Source: Lobulomyces angularis
Taxonomy: Eukaryota; Chytridiomycota; Chytridiomycetes; Lobulomycetales; Lobulomycetaceae
Reading direction: 5' to 3'
Assembly: GCA_027604685.1 (NCBI GenBank)
Contig: JADHYX010000169.1
Span: 4,816-44,166 of the forward strand
DNA length: 39,351 nt
Below the pieces are notes generated by a model that was not told the DNA's origin, searched no databases, and saw only the letters and a program-made list of their open reading frames with translations. A program made the translations under genes and the position numbers. This document shows, piece after piece, positions 9,511 to 19,519 of this stretch (its first letter is position 1; each line of letters begins with the position of its first letter).

Positions 9511-12269
9511 TTATAATTGAGCCAAAACCTGTTGTAATTCTTTTAAATTGTTTGAAACAGCAGCAAAGGCAGCTTGGATAGCGGCAACATCAATATCTGC
9601 GTTATCTTGATTATTGTTTCCTGCATTTTGGTTGTTGTTTCCTGTGTTCTGGTTATTGTTTCCTGTGTTTTGGTTATTTCCAGCACCAGTATTATTTCCA
9701 GCACCAGTATTATTTCCAGCACCAGTATTATTTCCTGCATTAGTGTTATTTCCTGCATTTTTACCAGTTTTTCCCTTGTTTTTTTTATTTTTTTTCTTGG
9801 TTTTAGGTTTTTTTCCTGCTTTTCCAGTTTTGTTATCTACAAGTTTTTTAGATTGTTTCGCACATTCAGTAGCGGCCTCTGCTGCAACATCTGCTTCTTT
9901 TTTAACCTCTTCAGCTTTGGCGATTTCTGCGGCATCATTTTTGGCTTGTGCATCAGCAAGTGCTTTATCAGCAGCAGCTTTGTTTGCTAAAGCAGTAGCT
10001 TCAATTTCCAAATCTTTTTTTAACTGTTCCTCAGCAAGAGTTAGTGCTTTTTTGATATCAGCAACTCCTGCTCCATTGTTGTTACTAGCGTTACTGATAA
10101 GTGCTTCGTCGGTAAATACTTTGTTGTCGGCAATTGCTGCTCTATCGTCTGCAATTTTTGCTGCTAGTTTTAAAAGTTCGTTTGTTGGGTCTTTTGCTAG
10201 AGCATCTCTTGCTTCTTTCAGTTTTTGAGTTGCCTAAAAAAATATTTTTATTTAGATTTTTAACAAAAAAAAAATTTATATATATATTTTTACCTCAACA
10301 GCAGCAGCTTTATCTGCAGCAAGAGCATTTTGTGCTTCTTCAGCCAGTGTTTGACTTTCAGTTTTTGCCTTTTCAATAATTTCTTTTTTTTCCTCTTTAT
10401 TTAGAACTTCTTCACCACCAGTTTCATTGTTAGCGTTTTCACCTTCAGCTGCTTGTCCATTGTTTTCTGCAGCTTGCTCATTGTTGTTGGCTGCTTGTCC
10501 ATTGTTTTCTGCAGCTTGCTCATTGTTGTTGGCTGCTTGTCCATTGTTTTCTGCAGCTTTATCCTAAAAAAAAACAATTGATTAAATAAAAAAATTAAGG
10601 GATGAAACTTACAGCTTCAGGTTTAGCTTGATTATTTTGTTGGTTATTGTTATCGACAATATTTCCACCAACATTTTTTCCATTTCCTGCTTGTTGATTA
10701 GCATTGTCCACCAATTTTTTACTGGCTTCTGCACATTCAACAGCAGCCTATTTTTGAGATTAGTTCAAATACAAACAATTTATTTTATACTTTTGCTGCA
10801 GCTTCTGCTTCTGCTTTTAACTGTTCAGCTTTAGCGATTTCTTCAGCATCCTCTTTAGCCTCTGCATCAGCAAGTGCTTTATCAGCAGCAGCCTTGTTTG
10901 CTAAAGCAGTAGCTTCATTTTCCAAGTCTTTTTTTAACTGTTCTTCAGCAAGAGCTAGTGCTTTTTTGATATCGGCAACTCCTGCTCCGTTATTGTCACT
11001 AGCATTACTGATAAGAGCTTCATCGGTAAATACTTTGTTGTCGGCAATTGCTGCTCTATCGTCTGCAATTTTTGCTGCTAATTTTAAAAGTTCGTTTGTT
11101 GGGTCTTTTGCTAGAGCATCTCTTGCTTCTTTCAATTTTTGAGTTGCCTAAAAAAAATTTTTTAGTTAGAATTCTTAACAAAAAATATTTCTTTCTATTA
11201 TTTTTACCTCAACAGCAGCAGTTTTATCTGCAGCCAGTACACCTTGTGCTTCTTCAGCCAATTTTTGACTTTCGGTTTTTGCTTCTTGAACTTCTGCTTT
11301 AACTTCTTCATTTTTTTCTTCAGCTTTAACTTCTTCAACTGCTCCTGCATTTTCATTGACTTTTTCTTCAGCAGCTGCTGCGTTTTCTTGATTTGCTTCA
11401 CCCGCGGCTTGTTGATTTTGTCCTTGCTTATCTTGTCCAGCTGCTTCTTGTTCCTTTTCAGCATCTTTTTGATCAGCTGCTGGTGCTTCTTCTTCTTTCT
11501 GTGCAGCGCCTTCTTGTTTTACTGCTTCTTCAACGTTTTGATTTTCAGCTTGTTGTTCTTTTTGATCAGCAGCTTTTTGTTGTTCTTCTTGACCAGCAGC
11601 TTCTTGTTCTTGTTGACCAGCAGCTTCTTTTTGTTCCTGTTGACCAGCAGCTTCTTGTTCCTGTTGACCAGCAGCTTCTTTTTGTTCCTGTTGACCAGCA
11701 GCTTCTTTTTGTTCCTGTTGACCAGCAGCTTCTTTTTGTTCCTGTTGACCAGCAGCTTCTTTTTGTTCTTGTTGACCAGCAGCTTGTTGTTGTTCTTGTT
11801 GACCAGCAGCTTGTTGTTGTTCTTGTTGTCCAGCAGCTTGTTCATTTTTCTGTTCATCTTTTACTTGAGGTTCAGCGGCACTCTGGACCTCTTCATTTTC
11901 CTTTGGTTGTTGCTCTTTCTTTTCATCTTGTTGAACTGCAGCTTCATCTTCCTAAAAGAAAAACAAAATAATCAATACAAAAATTGCTACTTTATTATTA
12001 TTTTACTTTTTGAGCTTCTTGACCAGCAGGAAGCTTTTGATTCTGAAAAAGGAAAAAAAATATTTTAATTAACTTATATACATATATTTTTAATATTTTA
12101 CCTCAGCGTCATATGTAAGTTGTCTCTTTGTAAAAAGTGGATGAGAAGAGACTAGATTTTTTTCAGCATTGAGTAGTTGAGTTGGATTAGTAGGAAGGGG
12201 AGTTGAAATTGAAACAGTTGCTAAACTGAGTATCAAAATAGTAGTAAATTTAAAAGATGTGAACTTCAT
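9511..12269 (-). CDS. secreted Ala/Gln/Glu-rich repeat protein with internal duplication
   Basis: Seven exons all join in phase 0: 12269-12102, 12042-12007, 11951-11208, 11147-10791, 10747-10613, 10563-10294, 10233-9511, giving 810 residues. A signal peptide (MKFTSFKFTTILILSLATVS) is followed by a short pro-region ending FTKRQ, a Kex2-type Lys-Arg site at 48-49. Next come about ten AAGQQEQ(K)E units, then a charged helical module of about 130 residues (ATQKLKEARDALAKDPTNEL...) present twice (from residues 317 and 571). Asn/Gln/Ala-rich spacers, a Lys-rich block, Asn-Gly repeats with many N-x-T sequons and a terminal DVAAIQAAFAAVSNNLKELQ helix complete it. I do not recognise a family. The composition suggests an extracellular or wall-associated, largely helical or disordered protein. 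Only two cysteines are present, one in each module copy. Confidence 0.85.
9608..9761 (-). repeat. Asn-Gly tandem repeat near the C-terminus of the secreted protein
   Basis: Six-residue units of the kind GNNTGA and GNNNQN are repeated about eight times. Several contain N-N-T sequons, possible N-glycosylation sites if the protein is secreted. Confidence 0.8.
9832..10365 (-). repeat. intragenic duplication, copy B
   Basis: This copy matches 10703-11279 nearly base for base over long stretches. It covers the end of one exon (KTESQTLAEEAQ), a 60-nt intron (10293-10234) and the start of the last exon through KKLVDN. Unlike copy A it has no intron between VAAE and AATECAKQSKK. Confidence 0.85.
10703..11279 (-). 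repeat. intragenic duplication, copy A
   Basis: This is the partner of 9832-10365. It covers the end of exon 3 (KTESQKLAEEAQ), a 60-nt intron (11207-11148), exon 4, a 43-nt intron (10790-10748) and the start of exon 5 (AAVECAEASKKLVDN). The shared 60-nt intron length and position show that the duplication included intron sequence. Confidence 0.85.
11573..11837 (-). repeat. AAGQQEQKE tandem repeat
   Basis: About ten units of 24-27 nt encode AAGQQEQ followed by QQ, KE or E; the last ones are degenerate (AAGQEEQQK, AADQKEQQ). Units differ by single codons, as expected from slippage or unequal exchange. Long open frames on the opposite strand here are by-products of this repeat. Confidence 0.9.
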
Positions 12270-13778
12270 TATTATTTATATAATTTTATATCTTGTATTT
12301 TATATATATTTATATATTTATAGTTTAAAAAAAAATAAAATAAAATAAAAAAAATATTTAAAATAATTTAATATTTTTTATTTAATTTTAAATAAATTTT
12401 TTTTTTGTTGTGGATTTTTATAATGCATTTTTTTTTTTTATTTTCTTTTTTAAATTAAAGTTTTTTTAATTAAATTTTTTTAACAAATAAATTATTTTTT
12501 TAGCCCATCAACAAGCCTCAAGAGCTGAAAAGAGAGGAAAAAGTAGATTTCACATATAAAATTATCCAAATAAAATTATCCATATAAAATTATCCATACA
12601 AAAAAAAGCCCCTTGGTTGAATAATTTTTGCCCAGTTTTCGAACCCAATTTTCAGTCAAATTTTGCATTAGAAATTTTTAACGATTTCCAAATGCTTTTC
12701 AACACAATTTTTTTACTTGGAAATTTATCAAAAAATAATTAGAAAAAAAGTCTTTAAAAAAAAATTTATTCTGATTTGTAATGTTCTTTTTACACTTTTA
12801 AAGAATAAAAAGTATCCACAAATATGTTGTTTCGCTGTAACATTAATGTATAATAACTTTTGTGGAAAACTTCTTTGCCATATTTACGCCATGTTTCCAA
12901 ACTTTTTTTTTTCTAAATTTTGTTACATTGAAAATAACAAAGTTCTTATTTTTTTAATTCCTTCTTAGTTTTTCTTTTTTTTCTAGTAATGGATGTTGCA
13001 AAAATTAAGACTTAACTTAATTTTTAGATGTAATATGGTAGGACTCTTTTAAATTAAGAACTAGAAGCAGATGTTGAGGTGGAAATCGTTTTTCAAAATC
13101 TACTTTGTTTGACACCAGACCAAATTATTTAATTTAATAATTATTTGGAATTCAACCTCTTTTTTTTTTTTTTTTGCTTTCTTTAATTTATTCATTTAAT
13201 AGTTTTTTTCTATGTTTATTAATTTATCATCATTTTTAATATTTTTTGGAGATGGTAAAAAATAATTAAGTTGTTTTTATATTTTAATTTTCTCATTATT
13301 TGATTAATAGTTGAAAAATTTGTAACTGAAACAATTAACAAAAAAAAAAATAGCTTTGAATTAAATTTTGAAGATATAAAAAAAGTAGAGTTTCACTGAA
13401 GTTAAGTTAAAGATTTACAAACAAAAATTCAAAATCCAATAATATAAACCCAAGGTGAAAAAAAAATTAACAAATTAAACGTAGCGGTTTAGGTATTTTA
13501 GTATTTTGTTAATTTTTTGTTGTACTTGATTTATTTCAAGATTTTTTAAGTTACACAAAATCATTACTTTTGCTTTCTGTAAGTAAACTTTTTCTATTCA
13601 TCCAATCCAACATCCACAAATCAAATATACCATTTGAGAATAATAATGCTAAAATTTAAGCATATTTTAGATATCAAAAAAAAGTTCAAAATATTTTTTA
13701 AATTATTAAAGTCAAACTAACTTTTTCATTTTAAAAATTCAAAAACTTTTTTGTCACTTTTTAGAATATTGGATTACA
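12270..13778. other. intergenic, divergent promoter region
   Basis: This spacer lies between the secreted-protein gene and RPL43, which diverge. It contains a three-copy 14-bp tandem repeat at 12556-12597. An 83-codon open frame at 12717-12968 has no recognisable features and weak composition, so I do not call it a gene. Confidence 0.5.
12556..12597. repeat. 14-bp tandem repeat, three copies
   Basis: The unit ATAAAATTATCCAT is repeated three times head to tail with one mismatch in the first copy. It lies about 290 bp upstream of the start of the secreted-protein gene. Confidence 0.85.
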
Positions 13779-14350
13779 ATGACGGTATGGAATTTTTTTT
13801 TTTTTTATTACTTTTGCCAAAAATAATTTTTCTAATGAAAAATTCGTAAAACCTTTTTTTTTTTTTTTTTTTTGAACAACCATTCAAATTTGCTTTTAAA
13901 AGTTTTAAAAAAAAAAAATCAAATGGATGAAATGGAAATTTAATTTATTTTAATTTTTAGAAAAGAACAAAGAAAGTTGGAGTTACTGGTAAATATGGTG
14001 TCAGATATGGTGCATCATTAAGAAAACAAGTTAAAAAAATGGAAATAACTCAACATGCTAAATACACTTGTACCTTCTGTGGAAAGGTATTGGAAAATAT
14101 ATTTTCAATTTGAATTTTCTTACAAATATTCAAATAGGATTCTGTTAAAAGATCTAACGTTGGAATTTGGAATTGTAAAGCATGTAAAAAAGTAATGGCT
14201 GGTGGAGCTTATACAATATCTACACCTGCTGCAGCTACTGTCAGAAGCTCTGTTCGTCGTCGTAAGTTTAATTTCAATACTTTTTTTTTTTTTTCTAACA
14301 AATCTTAATTTTTTTCTTTATATACAGTTCGTGAATTAGTGGAATCATAA
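13779..14350 (+). CDS. RPL43: 60S ribosomal protein eL43 (L37a)
   Basis: Exons 13779-13784, 13961-14086, 14138-14261 and 14328-14350 give 92 residues, the exact length of the family. The first exon holds just ATG ACG. The 176-nt intron that follows is long for this window. The protein begins [20 protein letters not shown] and carries the zinc ribbon CTFCGK...CKACKK, which in eL43 binds one zinc ion in the large ribosomal subunit. The segment after the first Cys pair ([13 protein letters not shown]) is of the fungal kind, unlike the animal KTKMKR form. A short first exon with a long first intron is typical of ribosomal protein genes in many fungi. I searched intron 1 for box C/D snoRNA motifs and found no convincing pair. 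Confidence 0.97.
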
Positions 14351-14628
14351 GTTTTTTAAAAAAAAATTATAGAAAAAAAAAAAAAATTAATATTTCATTT
14401 AATAAAAACAAATTTATTGATTTACAAAATTTTTTTTTAATGTTTAAATAAACTTTCAACATATTTTTTATGTTAACTTATGTATTATGGTAAATGAACA
14501 CAAGAAAATGTTTTTAAAAGGAATTTTTTTTTTTTTTTTGCGAAATTTTCTAGTTTATAAAAGAAGTAATGATAAAATTTTCTTTGCTGTAGACAAAAGT
14601 TGTTTTTTTGAATAAAAAAAAAAGTTGT

Positions 14629-15694
14629 TTACTTTTCAATAACTTGTTTTTCAATCAAGTTTTTGTGTGTGTAATTGATCAACGAACCAAGGTCGTTGAG
14701 GTCAATGTTAAAATGTAGTTTTAAACAATTTCTAAACTCCTGGTTACTATTAATTTTAAGTTTTTCCAATTCTGTTCCATTGACGTCTCTAAAAAAATAT
14801 GTGTAGTCATCTCCTCTTCCCAAGATACTTTTTCGTCCACCATTTTTTAGAGCAAGACTCACGTATTCAGTAAACTTTGCAGGAGGAACAGTAGTAGGGG
14901 TGTTTACGAAACTTAACATCTCCTCAAAGTAGAGATCGTCTTTATTTAAGTGTTCGTAAAAGAGGTATCCATGTTTAAATTCGTCAAGTTTAACCATTTC
15001 TTTTTGATTGAGATATTGGATCTTAAAAAACCAAACTTTTTCGTTTAACCACAGTCCTTTTTTTAGTTTAAATTTAAACCCTCCAAACCCGAGACATTCC
15101 TCATCTTCTCTCAGGAGGATTGGTAGTTGTGGTGACTCATCAGCAAATCCTAGGTCGCATAGGTACTTTTCACTGTCTTTCCAACTAGCTAGTAATACTA
15201 CATGTGTATTAACCGTGTTTGCATGTGGATCTTGGATTTTTATATTTTTTTTTTTTTATTAAAAAAAAATAGTTTAATTTATATATATTTACCTTTGTCA
15301 TCAACCTGTCCTCTAATAACTTTTGAAACCTTTAATTCGACGGTGAACCCATAATCCTCCAATATAAATTTATAAAAGTAATTTAATTCAACACAAACAC
15401 CACCTAAATGTATATAAATTAATTTAGTAAAAAAAAAAAAAATAAATAACTTTCAAATAATAATACAAAAAATAAGATAAATCTAAAAAAAAAAAAAATT
15501 TTTTTTTGTTTTTTACCTCTAGAACTCAACATTTTTTTTAATAACGGATCAAACTTTATAGTGGGAACATAATTTCCATAGTAGACCGATAAATTATCAT
15601 ATGGTTTGTTGGTTATCAACCGTGAATGAATTTTTTCTAGTGTTTTTAAATTCGTTTCTCTCGGTATGCCTTGTAGTATTGGTATATTTAGCAT
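14629..15694 (-). CDS. arylamine N-acetyltransferase
   Basis: Exons 15694-15517, 15403-15293 and 15230-14629 give 296 residues, the usual NAT length. The catalytic triad is complete: Cys63 in RGGVCVELN (the RGG-x-C signature, whose codons span the first intron), His106 in NTHVVLL and Asp122 in CDLGF. The last two sit within one residue of the positions in human NATs (Cys68, His107, Asp122). NATs move acetyl from acetyl-CoA to aromatic amines, hydrazines or related xenobiotics through a cysteine thioester; some relatives use malonyl-CoA. No signal peptide or membrane segment is seen, so it is likely cytosolic. The downstream part of the protein is diverged. Its 3' end faces RPL43, with 278 nt between the stops. 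NATs are patchily distributed in fungi and horizontal transfer is often discussed for this family, but nothing in base composition sets this gene apart. Confidence 0.93.
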
Positions 15695-16088
15695 TTTCTA
15701 TTTTTTTTTTTTTTTTTTTTTTGCTTACCAATTTAGTTAGATATGATTAAAAATAAAGAAAATTTAAAAAAAAAACAAACTAAGGTTATTAAAAAAAAAC
15801 CAACAATTTTCTAACTGTAATAAAAGAAAATAATTTTTTTTTTTTTTTAAATATTTCCAAGTCCATTGTCGTTTTTAACCTTTCCATTCAAAAAAACTTC
15901 ATTAAATTTTGCAATAGCAAAGCTGTAAGTTTTCAAAATAACTCCTACAATTTAAATTTACTTTACTAAAAAAACAAAAAAATGATGAAAATCGATATAT
16001 AAAAAAAAAGAAAAAATTTTTTTCTTTTTTTTTTTTATTATTTACTTGGATGAAAAAAAAATAGAAAAAAAATTATTTTTTTTTTTTT
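15695..16088. other. intergenic spacer
   Basis: This spacer separates two minus-strand genes, the RING ligase (3' end) and the NAT gene (5' end). It consists mainly of A and T tracts and no gene is visible. Confidence 0.5.
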
Positions 16089-17227
16089 TCATCGACTATT
16101 TAATGCATCACAAGAACAGAGAGGACAAGATCTTTTATTTAGGTTAAACTTTGAAGAAAACCATTCATCAATACAATCTTTGTGAAAAATATGGGTGCAG
16201 ACTTTCAGTTCCCTGATGCTGTCACCTTCGTTAAATGATTCCAGACATATAACACAACTATGTTGTTCAATTCTTTCGTTATTATCAATATTTGACGATA
16301 GTTCATTTTTTTTATAGTGAAAAGTTTTTAGCTGTTCCATCTCACTTAAAAAAAAAAAAAACATTTTTAATTAAACTTTAATTATAATACACTTACGATT
16401 CCGACAATGCATTATTATTAAATAGTTTACTAGAATTAAAAGGAATCCTAGGACTTAAAATTATTGCTAAAATAGATGCAATGTATGGTGATAAAACGAA
16501 AGAAAATATTAACCTAAAAAATAAAAAAAGTTTGTAAAGAAAATTACAATTTAAAAAAAAAAAATATATAATAATACCAATAATATTTTGGAGAATCTGA
16601 CTTGTAATTTTCATTTAAAAGTAAGATTTGACCAAAAATCCACCCTAAAAAAAAAAAAATTAGGAAAATGAACAATGAATTTAATATAATTTTGTTACAT
16701 AAAAATAAGAAGAGCATATTAAATTTGAAAATATTAGTAAAACTAACAAATATTCTAAAACGCACTCCTAGGACAAATTTGAAAATGGTGAGTAGGTTTT
16801 CAAAAAAGAGAAAAAGAGTTAAAGTCAAGATCCAAACATAAAGGGGAAGTATTGATTGATTGTTTAATTGTGGTATAAGGATAAAGCATAGAAGAGTGGT
16901 CATTGCGATAAAGTTTAAAGTTACATGAAGGAGGATGACTTTGAGGTTATCATTTGTGGCATTGGAGGGAATCTGGGTTTGTTGGTTTGATGTTGTAGAA
17001 TTTAATGTTGGAGAATTTGTTAATGTGATACTTGTTAATGTAGAATCTATTGTTTGAAAATTTGTCAAAGTGGAACTTGTTGTTTGCAAATTAGAATTTG
17101 GGAGGGAATTTATTGTTAAGTTGTTGTTGTTGTTAACTATAGAATTGAAAGAGTTTATCGTTGTAAGATTTGATTTATGTGAGGATGATGGGTAGTAAAT
17201 TGGTTGAATTTCTATAATTGTTTCCAT
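16089..17227 (-). CDS. multi-pass membrane RING-H2 E3 ubiquitin ligase
   Basis: Exons 17227-16699, 16644-16578, 16513-16397 and 16344-16089 give 322 residues. The N-terminus (1-92) is Ser/Thr/Asn-rich. About four hydrophobic segments follow, at roughly 97-119, 127-153, 157-186 and 200-222. The C-terminal RING-H2 has Cys268, Cys271, Cys287, His289, His292, Cys295, Cys311 and Cys314 in full order (CVIC...CTHIFHKDC...CPLC). RING-H2 domains recruit an E2 and drive ubiquitin transfer, here probably facing the cytosol from an internal membrane. The segment LWWIFGQILLL...DSPKYYWL resembles the VWWIIG...SPxLYWL stretch of plant-type membrane RING proteins (RIE1-like). That match depends on splicing a 54-nt intron (16698-16645) that is open in frame. 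If it were retained, the protein would be 340 residues. Confidence 0.88.
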
Positions 17228-17832
17228 AATTTTTTTTGACGAGATGATGGGAATGAAAAAAATGATCTTAAATAAAAATAACTTAAAAAATAAAATAAAA
17301 AATGAAAATGATTTTAAATAAAAATAATAAATTAAAAAATGAAAAAAAAAAAAATAAAAATAAAAATAAAAAAATTTGAAAAAAAATCAAAATAAATAAA
17401 ATTAAAAAAAAAATTTTTTTTTGAAGGATTATTTTTTTTTTTTTTTACATTAAAAATTCGGTGGAACCATTTAAGATCAAAGGCAAGATGGAAGAAGTTT
17501 AATAAGAACTTTATGAAAAAAAGAATAGTTTAAAGAAAAATAATTGAAGACGTATATTGAAAAAGATAGTTAAAATAATAATATGACGTTGAATAAGAAA
17601 GAGAGAGTGTGATAAAATTAACTTAAGAGAAATGCCGAGTGAGAAATATGGAAATGAAGAGTGAGAATCATAGAATTGAAGAATATAATAGAAAAGAGAT
17701 TGAAAAGAAATTTGAAATTATTTACGAGAATAAATGAAAAAGAAGTGAATAAAGAAATGAATTTGTTTTTAGTATTTGGAAATTTTTAGTATTTGGATAG
17801 TTTACGTTTATAGATAATTTATAAAGTTTATG

Positions 17833-17868
17833 TTAACGTAAATGAAGATATTAACGTAAATGAAGATA
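17833..17868. repeat. 18-bp tandem repeat, two copies
   Basis: Two perfect copies of TTAACGTAAATGAAGATA lie head to tail, 3 bp before the 28-bp repeat array. Confidence 0.9.
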
Positions 17869-17871
17869 TTG

Positions 17872-17955
17872 ATGTAGAATGATTATGGATATATTATTAA
17901 TGTAGAATGATTATGGATATATTGTTAATGTAGAATGATTACGAATATATTGTCT
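17872..17955. repeat. 28-bp tandem repeat, three copies
   Basis: Three copies of a 28-bp unit beginning ATGTAGAATGATTA and ending GATATATTGTTA lie head to tail, with a few substitutions in the last copy. A related single ATGTAGAATGATTA occurs again near 18019. Confidence 0.9.
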
Positions 17956-18137
17956 ATTTAGAATTATTTTGTCTATTTAAAATGAATATATTGTTGATGT
18001 TACTTGATTATGAATTTTATGTAGAATGATTATAAAAGTTATTGAAATGTTATAAAGCTATTGTTTAATAAACTGATGATGCAGTTAATTGGTTATTGTA
18101 AAAGATTAAAAAGTATTTACGTTGATTTAAAGTGTAT

Positions 18138-18196
18138 TTACACTGTCTTACACTGTATTTACTGTCTTACACTGTCTTACAGGTATTTACACTGTA
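18138..18196. repeat. degenerate 9-10 bp TTACACTGT repeat
   Basis: About six units of TTACACTGTC or shortened forms (TTTACTGTC, TTACAGGTA) follow one another. More scattered TTACA and ACTAC motifs continue to about 18240. Confidence 0.8.
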
Positions 18197-18497
18197 ACTA
18201 CACGGATCTTACACTATTTACATTAATATTACATTGTCATCATATTGCTGTTACACAAACAAAAATAATTACCAAAAAAGGAAAAAAAAAATAACAAAAG
18301 GAATAAAAAATGAAAATTTAATTAAATAAAATTAATTTTTAAGAGTTAGAAATAGCTTAAACCACTGTGATTGACCACCCGCCCTTACGTCATACGATAG
18401 TCCAATTCATTTTTTTTCCAGTGTATTTCCTTCCTAATCCGTTGTTTAAAATTGCAATAATCTTTTCCAGTCCTTTTCAAGTTTGGTGTAAAATTCT

Positions 18498-18701
18498 TTG
18501 TGTTCCCTAACTCACCTTCCAACTTTCCCAATGAAAAAATGTGATGAGAAAAGAACAGTCTCGAGTAAGTACTTCAATAATTTGCGCAACCTAATTGTGC
18601 AATCGAGACTTTCGCGCCTTCCAAAATCATGGTGTCGACTTATTGGAAAGAAAAATTATTATTCGATGGTTTGGTTGGGTTTTTATATTTATTTTTCGTG
18701 A
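18498..18701 (+). other. open frame of unknown status, possible mobile-element remnant
   Basis: A 68-codon frame in a patch with higher GC encodes KYFNNLRNLIVQSRLSRLPK, Cys residues and SWCRLIGKK. The NLRNLIVQSRL stretch recalls the NLRDLLVRSKL motif found downstream of some reverse-transcriptase domains. That likeness is short and could be chance. No reverse-transcriptase core was found around it. Confidence 0.25.
18557..18610. other. nested hairpin
   Basis: An outer 8-bp stem pairs AGTCTCGA (18557-18564) with TCGAGACT (18603-18610). Directly inside it on the 3' side, TTGCGCAA (18582-18589) pairs with TTGTGCAA (18595-18602) through one G-T wobble, around the loop CCTAA. A 17-nt bulge sits on the 5' side. 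The stems are GC-richer than the surrounding DNA. Confidence 0.55.
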
Positions 18702-19234
18702 AAGTTACTAATGATGTCACATTGTACCAAGTTTAAAGTAAATTTTTATCTATTTGTATTTACTTAACTAATTATTAAATTAATAGGTAAAACTGTAGTG
18801 AAAGTTTTATTCTTCAAGTTTTTATTTTATTGTTATTGAATTTTTGTAATGCAATTAATTAATATTCTTTTTCATTGCTTAGAACTTTTGTTTTTCTTAA
18901 TTTTTTATTTTTACTTGTATCATAGTTTACAGCTTTAATTTTTCATGTAATTTTTACCGTAGCAATCTCTATTACTTCTGCAGTGTAATTTTTATTTTTT
19001 AAAATAACTTTTTTATTTAGTAGTTGTATATAACTACTTGATTTAGTTTAAGTTATTTTATGTTTTCTGTTAGGTATTATCTATTTTTATTTTCTATAAT
19101 AATATTATATTTTTTCATTAGTAAATCAAAACATTTTGATTAAAGAAATAATAAATATAAGTTCTTACTTTATTCCTCACAATAAATAAGGAATCAATGA
19201 GTTATTCTACTTAGACCTTCAAATCTAACAAGCA

Positions 19235-19519
19235 GCTAGAAATGCATTGTTTAAATTCCTGGAGGTTTTAAGAAAGAAGAAAATTATTGAAGAGGAAACC
19301 AAGCAATTCTAGTTCAATTCCAGCGCCAAAAGCAAGTTGTCCTATTTCATCAATGCTTTTGGTTAACTATTAAGGGACTATTGTGTAAGAGGGGTACCCT
19401 CTGTTTAAAAATAACTGGATGAATTTTATGTGGAAAAGGACCCTGATGGGGCACTCCTGATATTGGGTGGTGGAACAAGCAGGGGTGTTTGTGTTATAAA
19501 CTTAAAATCATTAAATTGC
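19235..19519 (+). pseudogene. possible decayed coding remnant
   Basis: One frame reads ALFKFLEVLRKKKIIEEE, then SAKSKLSYFINAFG, LRDYCVRGVPSV and LDEFYVEKDPDGALLILGG, interrupted by four stops in 95 codons. That is fewer stops than expected for such AT-rich DNA, and the composition is protein-like. I recognise no family. It may be a degraded gene or transposon piece, or chance. Confidence 0.2.

Noticed and set aside
11244..12068. Long plus-strand open frames (274 and 192 codons) opposite the secreted repeat gene
   Set aside because: They are reverse-complement products of the Gln/Ala-rich repeat, consisting of Phe/Leu/Ser or Leu/Val/Gln runs. The minus-strand exons have a signal peptide, consistent splice sites and conserved duplicates.
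12717..12968. 83-codon frame in the spacer upstream of RPL43
   Set aside because: No recognisable motif; composition matches the surrounding non-coding DNA.
13785..13960. Possible snoRNA in the long first intron of RPL43
   Set aside because: A GATGA-like string is present, but no matching box D (CTGA) or terminal stem was found.
17833..17955. Tandem 28-bp repeats as a CRISPR array
   Set aside because: The copies are directly adjacent with no spacers, and the DNA is eukaryotic.
19311..19321. AGTTCAATTCC, resembling a tRNA B box
   Set aside because: No A box, T-stem pairing or acceptor stem can be formed around it.
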